From contig DF240767.1 of the NCBI GenBank assembly GCA_000507305.1, forward strand, positions 37,891 through 101,890: a DNA stretch of 64,000 nt. The letters are read 5' to 3'. The notes under the pieces were generated by a model that was not told where the DNA came from, made no database searches, and saw nothing but the letters and a program-made list of their open reading frames with translations. Position numbers and translations under genes: made by a program. This DNA comes from Breviolum minutum Mf 1.05b.01 (Eukaryota > Sar > Dinophyceae > Suessiales > Symbiodiniaceae). Below, one piece after another: positions 57,103-64,000 of the stretch (position 1 is its first letter; each line of letters opens with the position of its first letter).

Positions 57103-59015
57103 ATGTTTGGCTGCTTCGCTCAGGCATCCAACGCGGAGAAGGCTTCTGAGAGTGCGTATTTGCAAAGCAAAACCATGCTTCCAGGGGCCCCCATGCATCT
57201 GGAGATCACGCAACTTGGGATTCCACACACTGCAAAAGCAGATAAGGAAACCAAGTTTATACAGCAAGTTCTACACATTGGCGAAGCGCTAGATGTACCA
57301 GTATCAGTCTTGCGGTTGGCTGCCAAGAATTCGGAGAAACACTACTACATATCCATGAAGGCATTAGTAGAAAAATTGCTTTTGGACTACCCTCAAAAGC
57401 TGCTTGGGGGGCACACAGTGGCAACAATTGATGAGTTCCACGCGTCAATGATGCATTTTTGGCATTCGTACCGACGTTTTCATGGAAATCACCCAGTTTA
57501 CCAACAGCACGCTGAACATCTTCGCTTTTGTGTCCCCATTAAAATACACAGTGATGAAGGCACGGGTCTTCGGAAAAATGCTGTGATGCAGTGGTCGTGG
57601 GGGCCCCTGTTCGCAGCAAGCCCATCATCACACGACAGGTATCTCTTTTATTCAATGATGAACAGTGAAGTTTACAAGGACGCACATTGTGGATATGAAC
57701 AAGGAAATGCCATCCTGGATGAAGTATCTATGCAGCTAGCGTTGGATGCGCAATTGCTTTTCAATCAAGGTTTTTTTGCTCTTGGGATTGGAACTCTGTA
57801 TTTCATTTGTGTGGGTGCAGAGGGCGACCTACCTGCCCAAGCGAGATCATTTCATGTGCGACGCAACTTTAATTGCCAACCAAACGAGTTATGCCCATGG
57901 TGTTTGGCTACCGATCGAGAAGCCTTACCATTTTCTGATTACCGGCCGCAAGCTGCCTGGAGGGCCACAGTCAGTGCTTCAAGGCCTTGGTCAGCACCAA
58001 GCCCCATGAGCCTCATCCCTGGTGGGGATCATGAAATATTTCTAGCCAAGGATTTGTTTCACCTCGCACATCTAGGCGCAGTTCGTGGTTTTAGTGTGAA
58101 CCTTTTGTGCTATTTGGTGTATGTGGGCCACTTCGCATCTAGACTGCAGTAAGACTAACAAATCTGAAGAACTGGAAAAGGACTTCTGTAAGATGGTTTG
58201 CTGGATGGAAGAATGTGATATAGAGAGACAAGTAAAGAAGCAAAAACAGATTAACAAATACAATCCATGATATCTTGTGGTTTGTTCTTATCTCCATGCC
58301 TTGAATTGTTTCAAACTTCACCATTCAGGAAGGGGGCAGCATCCCTACCAAGCTGACAAACGCTTATGGCAAATTCCGTGAACATTGCCGTCGCCTGCAT
58401 GAAACCCCAAATTGCAAGCACTTCACGAAGGAGAACCTACGTTGGACATCATTACAATCATATCCAGAATGTTCATTCAAGGGGGCGGACACAAGATTGA
58501 TATTGAGCTTTTTGATCAATGAGTTGCAAGGTTGTGACATATCACAAGACGAGCTTTGTATGAATGGTTTTGTCGCAGCAAGGGCAATGGATGATTTCAT
58601 GCGACTGGTGTTTGGTTCCAAAAGTAGTTCTGGCTGCAGGAAGATCCTGCTGGAAAAGCAAGAAGCTTTACACGCGGTATGTTTACTCAATATTTGGCTG
58701 GAAAAGTATTATCATCTTGCCCTGGACTGTTATCAGAAAGGACTCTGCTTCTACAACTTGACACCCAAGTACCATTACTTATGTCATGTATCTGCCGATA
58801 TGGAGCTACAACTGCAAAAACTTCACGATGAAACTGGTGGTCGTGGGATTGGGTTTATTCTAAACCCAGCCATTTTTTCGACGCAAATGGCAGAAGATCA
58901 TGTTGGAAGACTGTCTCGTACAAGCCGTACGTGTCACCCTACTACAGCTTCTCTCAGGACAGCCCAGAAATGGCTTATAATTTCCAAAGCCGAATGGTCG
59001 GAAGAACTTAAATAG
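57103..59015 (+). CDS. Large conserved multicopy-type protein, two exons
   Basis: Exon 1 57103-58116 (ATG, MFGCFAQASNAEKASESAYL) and exon 2 58329-59015, joined by a GT-AG intron (58117-58328) in phase 0; about 566 residues. Notable segments: KIHSDEGTGLRKNAVMQWSW (residues ~150-170), a hydrophobic GTLYFICVGAEGDLPAQARS, a CPWC pair, IPGGDHEIFLAKDLFHLAHL, then in exon 2 LTPKYHYLCHVSADMELQLQ and EDHVGRLSRTSRTCHPTTAS. The order of an acidic HSDEGTG strand, a GDLP segment, a CxxC, a D-x-x-H and a PKYH segment matches a protein family I recall as highly repeated in dinoflagellates. It may be transposase-derived (conserved Asp/His scatter), but I cannot name catalytic residues. Confidence 0.65.
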
Positions 59016-59946
59016 ATTTCGAAATTGGAAAGCATTGAATTTGTACAAAGGTTTTCGAAATGGTGAATTGGCAGCTGTTGACTGGAGAGATGACTGGAAA
59101 AATGTGCTGTTGGGCGCATCTTTGGCCTGCTAAATTTTGTCTGGTCTGCCCAGGTTTTTTGTTGCATGAACTGAATGTATTGCTTATGGAGAATTTCATG
59201 CTTATTTGCAAATGTCTACCATGAAAGTTCTATACCTTGTGTTGGTTAAATGGATGTGTTCGCACACCTTTGTTGTGCATGTTGGGCTGATGGGAATCAC
59301 TCCATCCTAAGGTGGGAGGGAATTGTGCTTTTTCAAATTCCCCTAAAGAAGTGAATCAAACTTTCAAATCCGGATTCTTTTTTTTCAGGGGCCCAGTCTA
59401 TACACACCTAAATGTCCTGCTCATGGAGGGAGAAATGTTCCCTCAATGTGTGGACACAAAAATCCTGATTTATGTGTTTGGGATGTTTGCCACGATACCT
59501 GAACGCGGTAACACATGAGAATAATGTAGCCATCTCAGTCTCGGTGGCGAATTTACATGTATGTTTTTTGGGTATGTTTTGGGCAAACATAAATTTAAAT
59601 ATATACATATATATATAGGTATTTTGGAATATGAGCAGATGTTTCAAAAAAGATACTGATGTATATGTTTCCTTATTTACTGTGATGGTGCCTGACTGTT
59701 CGCTGGACAAACCCACTGATTGTGTAAGGGAAAAACCTGACCGCGGAGTCCAAGGATGTAAATATACTTAAATGACTGGAGGTGTGCAAAAAAAAACACA
59801 AAAGTCAGCAACATAAGGATCGATTTACAACCATGCATCTGATGCATACAGCGGGGGCACGGGCCCAAACCAACGTAGTATCAGAAAAACATTCAGCCAG
59901 GTCAGGGATGGAGGAAATTTCGCAAACTATAAAGCAATATAGGTAT
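59016..59946. other. Convergent strand-switch spacer
   Basis: No gene seen. A/T-rich, with a short TATATACATATATATATAGG tract at about 59599. This is the boundary between the plus-strand run and the minus-strand genes beyond. Confidence 0.5.
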
Positions 59947-60194
59947 TCAAGCAACCTGTTTTTGCAGGTCCAATGTTTTGAAGCCCTGGTGGGTTCTCAA
60001 GCCTTTATAGAGCAACTGCTGCTTGCCCCTTACTGTTGCTGTGCTTGTAACCATGGTCTCAAAGTTTTGACTTTCTGCACTCTGTGATCCAAAAACTGGG
60101 ATTAATGTTTTTGTGCAAATGACCAAAAATTGGTTTAACCAATTCTTCTGGGAAGAATTGGTTTGACCAAAAAAAAGGTATACGAACTGATGTC

Positions 60195-60648
60195 CAGGCA
60201 GTAAACAGGTGAGCAGTTCGTGCACCAGCTTCAACTCCTTGGCCTTGACTTGTTTGCTGCGATCATCAAATTGGTGCACACTCACATCGAGATTCTGGCA
60301 GCTGCCTGGAACAATCGTCTCCAAAGTCATGTCATTGAGCGATTCCAGTGTGCACCCAGAAGACCTTACCCTGCTTGCCTTTGCAAAAGCAACAACTGCA
60401 ATCTCCCAAACACCTTCCCACAAACTATTTCTCTGAGGGCTGAGTGTTTCCAGCGTCCAGCGGCACAGCTCTTTAGCGTTTTCAATCGCATCATCTGTGA
60501 TTTGGCGGTTGCTGACCAGTTTGGCGCTCATAGCTTCCACCAAAGCCACTGGGTCCAAAGTGGCAGCACATGCAGTAGCCATGGCAGCGTCAAGCAATCC
60601 ACTGCAATTTGGACAAAGTTCTGTAAATCTGGTCAGATGTTTTTGCAA
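60195..60648 (-). CDS. Partial gene, unrecognised
   Basis: The minus-strand frame reads TRFTELCPNCSGLLDAAMAT, then ALVEAMSAKLVSNRQITDDA, ENAKELCRWTLETLSPQRNS, LWEGVWEIAVVAFAKASRVR and KAKELKLVHELLTCLLPGHQ. There is no clear ATG at the upstream edge, so it is an internal exon or a fragment. Downstream it passes into a hairpin (CCAATTCTTC/GAAGAATTGG near 60150). Helical, with a CPNC pair; no function inferred. Confidence 0.45.
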
Positions 60649-60739
60649 ATTTGCAACATCTATATGGTTTTGAAAAATTGGACGATAATTCAGTGGTGAA
60701 GGACTATTAGGCCTTAAATGGTCTGGTGGCCCAACATTC

Positions 60740-61000
60740 AGCCATCATATTCTTCGAGTGTCAAGAAGTCTCAGACTTGCGTGAATTATCTGCCAAAATA
60801 TGATGTGTGGAAAAGCGGCAGAGCTCCGGCAAACACACGAAACTGGAAACGCTTCTTTGAAACTGTCAAATTCTGAAAAATATCTAGATTTCACGTCTTT
60901 GAAATTCATTATAGTCACAATGCACAGCAGGAGGCATCCAACCCGCGAGTGAACTTTTCTGATCAGTAACTGTATATATGGGCTGTCAAACAAAAAAGTA
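60740..61000 (-). CDS. Possible short exon
   Basis: The minus-strand frame reads MNFKDVKSRYFSEFDSFKEA, then FPVSCVCRSSAAFPHIIFW. Compositionally protein-like but short; may be the continuation of the 61564 gene or chance. Confidence 0.2.
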
Positions 61001-61074
61001 TATTATTATGGTACAAACGATTTTGGAAGCGGATTTTCTGTCATATTTTCAGCTAATTTTTTTGAAGCACCCAT

Positions 61075-61564
61075 TTACATCCCACGAACTGATTTCAGTG
61101 GCACCTTTGTTGCTAGTACTTTTAAGACATTAACCGTTTTGAAGCACTTCGCCCGCCCCAGTCCCTTCCGAACATCGCCCCACTTTATGCGAACTATGCT
61201 TTCTTCCCATCCGCGGGAGACCCACACGCTCAGCGGTAACCGTTCTCCAATCAGACTTTCACGACTGGAGCTAACGTGCTTGGTGCAGACAGAATGGATG
61301 AGGTCAGCTTTGATGGTCACCCAGGAGGTCTCCTTGGGTTTGTTTCTTGGCTTTCAGCCCCCTGTAGAACTCGTGGACTTCTTCAGAGGTGAAAGACTCC
61401 AGCTCCACAGGCAGGCCTTCGCAGTTTCTTCTCATGGTGCGGTGCGCTGAAGCACACACAGCGCAAGTGAATTTCTTGCCGTGAAGCCTACCATCCTTCT
61501 CGCAGAAGTTGGTGAGACCACACAGCCAACAGCGAAGACTTTGTGTCGGCACTTCGGCTGCCAT
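61075..61564 (-). pseudogene. Zinc-ribbon-type protein, frameshifted
   Basis: ATG at 61564 gives MAAEVPTQSLRCWLCGLTNF, with a second pair CAVC about 20 residues on (CxxC-x20-CxxC) and then LESFTSEEVHEFYRGLKAKK. Around 61325-61340 this frame runs into a stop. The overlapping frame continues KETSWVTIKADLIHSVCTKH, then GERLPLSVWVSRGWEESIV, ending at 61075. Reading through needs a one-base shift; the overlap is too short for an intron. The CxxC N-terminus followed by an LPLSVW-x-RGW segment is the layout of a family I recall as repeated in dinoflagellates. Either a pseudogene or an assembly error. Confidence 0.5.
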
Positions 61565-61569
61565 GGCTT

Positions 61570-62480
61570 CGTCTAAAGGAGATACTACCGGAAACTAACG
61601 CGTCTGGAACCAAGAACTTGATTCACTTGCAAGTACAGAAAGCTCCCAACACTTTTGCATCTTCCGGTCCATCGAAAAACCTATATATATAGAGACGAAA
61701 GCTGTAAATATCATTACAAAGAAAGGTGACTCAAGAGTGGAAGAGAAAGTCTACTTCAATGCAGCTATACTTTATTCTGAAGTGTGTATAGATCCTCCAT
61801 TAAATTTTAGCAGTGAAATATAGCCTATGACGTTTATCAAATAAGGCTGCATGTACTACGATTTGCGTGCCGGTAATGGCGCAAAAACATACGAAAACCA
61901 CAGGAAGCGCGCGGTCACGTGCATATGGGGTCACAACCTCTGTGTCCATGCTATCGCGGTCCCGCGGTCTTGCTTTGGCTACGCTGCGTGGTCGTTCTCG
62001 TATAAGACCTGAGCGCGGTCATAGCGCGGACAAGGTAAAAGTATCATTTCGCAGAGGCCGCGGTCATACCGCGGTCAAAGCGTTTGGAGCGCGGTCAATC
62101 GCGGTTAATCGCGGTGAGAACGCGGTCACCATGTTTTTTGACCTTTCGATTGGGTATGTGAACTTACGGGAAAAGAAAAAAAACACCCTCGTGTGAGTGA
62201 AGGAAAAGATTTTATAGGAATATTATAAGTACATGATCTAAAAACTGCGGTCTCTCATTGCACAAACAAAAAAAGCAAACAGTATATAATACATTTCTTC
62301 GAAGTTTCTATATCTGCTGCGTGACATGTCACTTGTGCAACCCCAATCCCCATGCAGCGCTTTTTTTGTCCTTTTGTTTTTGGCCGTGCCAAGTGGAATC
62401 TGTCCAGTACCGTGAACTACGCGCGTTCCCAACCCTACCGTAGAAGAGTTCCGAGATCCAGCAAGCCAGAATCAACGACC
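61570..62480. other. Spacer with CGCGGTC cluster
   Basis: No gene called. At 61906-62130 the word GCGGTC occurs eight times exactly, and three more times with one change, in about 220 bp. All copies are on the plus strand, in otherwise unrepetitive DNA. An ATG follows the last copy, but the frame behind it is short. Confidence 0.6.
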
Positions 62481-62483
62481 GCC

Positions 62484-63650
62484 TCAGCGGATGTTGATTG
62501 TCACTCGGTTCTTGCCCTTTTTGCGTCGACCCGCAGAAGCGGAGGAACTGGACGAGCTCGACAAGCGTCGACGCTTTTTCTTTTCGCGGCGACCCGCAGT
62601 CCCCTTGCTGCTGTCCGCAACCACCTGTGGTGCCGGTGGCTTTTCCTGCGGCTGGACAGACTCGGCCACAGACTGTCCCCCGGACTGCGCCGGAGGATTC
62701 TCCTTCCCGACCCCTGGTGCTTCCACGTGTTGCACAACGTGCGAGCTACGCAAGGTCATGGGACTCACAGTGCCTGGCAGGCTCCTGTTGTCCCAGGCTT
62801 CGTCTGGCCCACGGGTTTGTCGCGCTTCTTTCAGGGTTTTGGCCATGTGACAGGCCTTGTCCCAAGATTCACTCTTCTGGCGGGTTTCCCAAGGCATGTT
62901 GTTGTAAACTTGCCAAGTCAAACAGAGCTCGTTGAGCCACCGGTGTTGATCTTGTCCTGCTGGAGTACTTGTCACCCACTGGTGACAATGCGGGCATTTC
63001 TTCTTAGGCACTTTCCCTGTTTTGCCTTTGGCCTTTCCGTGCTGCGCCGCCTCCCCTTTGTTTTTGGGAGGCATCGCTGGGTGTGCTGGTTTCTGTGACG
63101 TGTCCAGGACTTCCACCATTTCGTCGTCCTTGGTTTCCGTGTTTTTTTGAGTCGCCACAGTCCCACGGTCCTTTTTTGTCCTTTCAGGAGACTTTGACCT
63201 GCGGTGTTTTTGTTTTTCCTTGTGAGACTTCCGCTCCTTGTCCTTCTTACTGGGTTTCTCAGACTTCTTCTCCTTCTTGGCGCCCTTGTCTTTCTTCTCC
63301 TTGTCACGCCTCTCCCGGCGGCTACGGGAAGAACGACCGCGACGACGGCTTCTTGACCGAGCTGCTCTAGACCCTGTCGCCTTCTCGTCTTTCTTCTGCC
63401 TGGACGTTTCCAAGACCTTCTGTTGCCTCTCCTGTTCGTCAAACGGAGATGCCTTCAGCTCGGCCATCTCAGCTGGTGTCTTCTCAGGTGATGGTGCCTT
63501 CACTGCAACATCCAGCTGTTCTGCTGGACGTTCTCCTTCCAGTACTTCTTGACCGGACTTTTTTTCTGACGAAGACTCTTCCTCGGAAGAGGATTCGCTG
63601 GGCTTCCGCATGGCTCGACCTGTGCAGAGAGCGAAAAATGGATGCAACAT
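62484..63650 (-). CDS. SR/Lys-rich protein with CHC-type zinc knuckle
   Basis: Frame from ATG 63650 or ATG 63611 (MRKPSESSSEEESSSEKKSG) to a TGA. An AG|G acceptor at about 63617 is possible, so this may be an internal exon. After an acidic Ser region comes a long basic SR/RRER/KDKEKKDKG tract, likely disordered and nuclear. Then CPHCHQWVTSTPAGQDQHRW and NELCLTWQVYNNMPWE follow, a C-x2-C...H...C pattern that may bind zinc. The C-terminus is Pro/Gln-rich, then has Arg and Ser runs (RRRLSSSSSSSAS), ending RVTINIR. The SR tract and zinc knuckle suggest RNA binding or a mobile-element nucleocapsid-type role, which is inference. I recall similar CxxC-QH-W-C proteins as repeated in dinoflagellates. 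Confidence 0.6.
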   Translation of the reverse strand: MLHPFFALCTGRAMRKPSESSSEEESSSEKKSGQEVLEGERPAEQLDVAVKAPSPEKTPAEMAELKASPFDEQERQQKVLETSRQKKDEKATGSRAARSRSRRRGRSSRSRRERRDKEKKDKGAKKEKKSEKPSKKDKERKSHKEKQKHRRSKSPERTKKDRGTVATQKNTETKDDEMVEVLDTSQKPAHPAMPPKNKGEAAQHGKAKGKTGKVPKKKCPHCHQWVTSTPAGQDQHRWLNELCLTWQVYNNMPWETRQKSESWDKACHMAKTLKEARQTRGPDEAWDNRSLPGTVSPMTLRSSHVVQHVEAPGVGKENPPAQSGGQSVAESVQPQEKPPAPQVVADSSKGTAGRREKKKRRRLSSSSSSSASAGRRKKGKNRVTINIR

Positions 63651-63852
63651 ATATCACATTACGCACAATAATCCCAAAAATATGTATATATTTTTATATC
63701 TATGTATGTTTCTTGTCACTATATCTTGTTTGAAGACTCCAACAGAATCATGATATATTCATGTCTCACTTCACGAAAAAAGAAAAATATACAGTATATA
63801 GGTGTCGAATTTATATATATATATATATATCTGCAGCCACAGAGAGATTGCG

Positions 63853-63910
63853 TTCACCTCGCAGGTGAAGCTTTCCTTACCTCGCAGGTAAGTGGAAGGA
63901 CCTCCACTTA
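63853..63910. repeat. Three adjacent perfect hairpins
   Basis: Hairpin 1 is TTCACCT-CGC-AGGTGAA (63853-63869). Hairpin 2 is CTTACCT-CGC-AGGTAAG (63876-63892), the same loop with two base pairs changed on both sides. Hairpin 3 is TAAGTGGA-AGGACC-TCCACTTA (63889-63910). Hairpins 2 and 3 share 63889-63892 and cannot form together. Confidence 0.85.
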
Positions 63911-64000
63911 GATGGGCTGGGGGTTTGCTAAGGGATAGTAAGGGATAGCTGAGATAGCTAACCAGGTGCCATGTTGATGCTATATAGCTGACATGTGGGT

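Noticed and set aside
57770-57821. Possible 52-bp intron in the 57103 gene
   Set aside because: Too short. The translation GTLYFICVGAEGDLP reads as a normal part of the family.
62352-63098. Long plus-strand frame
   Set aside because: Arg/Pro/Leu-rich shadow of the minus-strand SR-rich gene at 62484-63650.
1-64000. Reverse transcriptase, integrase, tRNA or rRNA genes
   Set aside because: I looked for YxDD-type and rRNA/tRNA-like signals by eye and found none; a covariance or profile search would be decisive.

Overview
The window looks like nuclear scaffold sequence from a dinoflagellate, probably a Symbiodiniaceae/Suessiales type. Four observations support this. Genes lie in same-strand runs. 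Exons are joined by short introns, many with an AG|G acceptor and at least two with apparent GC donors. Intergenic DNA is full of foldback elements and short dispersed repeats. Several predicted proteins resemble multicopy families I recall from dinoflagellate genomes; that recall is not a database result. There are two assembly gaps (13114-13448 and 30979-31224) and a single N at 56442.

Layout. (1) 1-25.6 kb: no convincing gene. It is crowded with microsatellites, two tandem arrays around a gap, and at least eight families of short inverted-repeat (MITE-like) elements. (2) 25.7-38.9 kb: a minus-strand run of four genes: a long multi-exon protein of unknown function (25706-30044), a Gln/Ala/Pro-rich protein interrupted by a gap (30718-31873), a methyltransferase-like protein with SPPC and EHP motifs (34332-35144) and a three-exon transposase-like protein (35777-38935). 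Spacers carry many copies of a motif of the type GGAGCTGAAAGCTTCCTGC, including two direct copies of a ~445-bp spacer. (3) 39-41.6 kb: a divergent strand switch rich in AT and repeats. (4) 41.6-59.0 kb: a plus-strand run: an exon-rich acidic/Lys-rich gene or genes, a second methyltransferase-like gene (47090-48655) followed closely by a GIY-YIG-like gene (48814-49596), a Pro/Gln-rich coiled-coil protein (51458-53539), a multi-exon gene (53801-55584), a ~105-bp tandem hairpin array (56149-56903) and a large conserved multicopy-type protein (57103-59015). (5) 59.9-63.65 kb: a minus-strand run with a partial exon, a frameshifted zinc-ribbon protein, and an SR/Lys-rich zinc-knuckle protein. The window ends in three short hairpins, two of them mutually exclusive.

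I recognise no housekeeping pathway. The coding content looks mainly like expanded, mobile-element-associated families (DDE-like, DNA-methylase-like, GIY-YIG-like). I saw no reverse transcriptase, tRNA, rRNA or CRISPR, and no trans-spliced leader relict. Exon joins were made by eye and are marked where uncertain.
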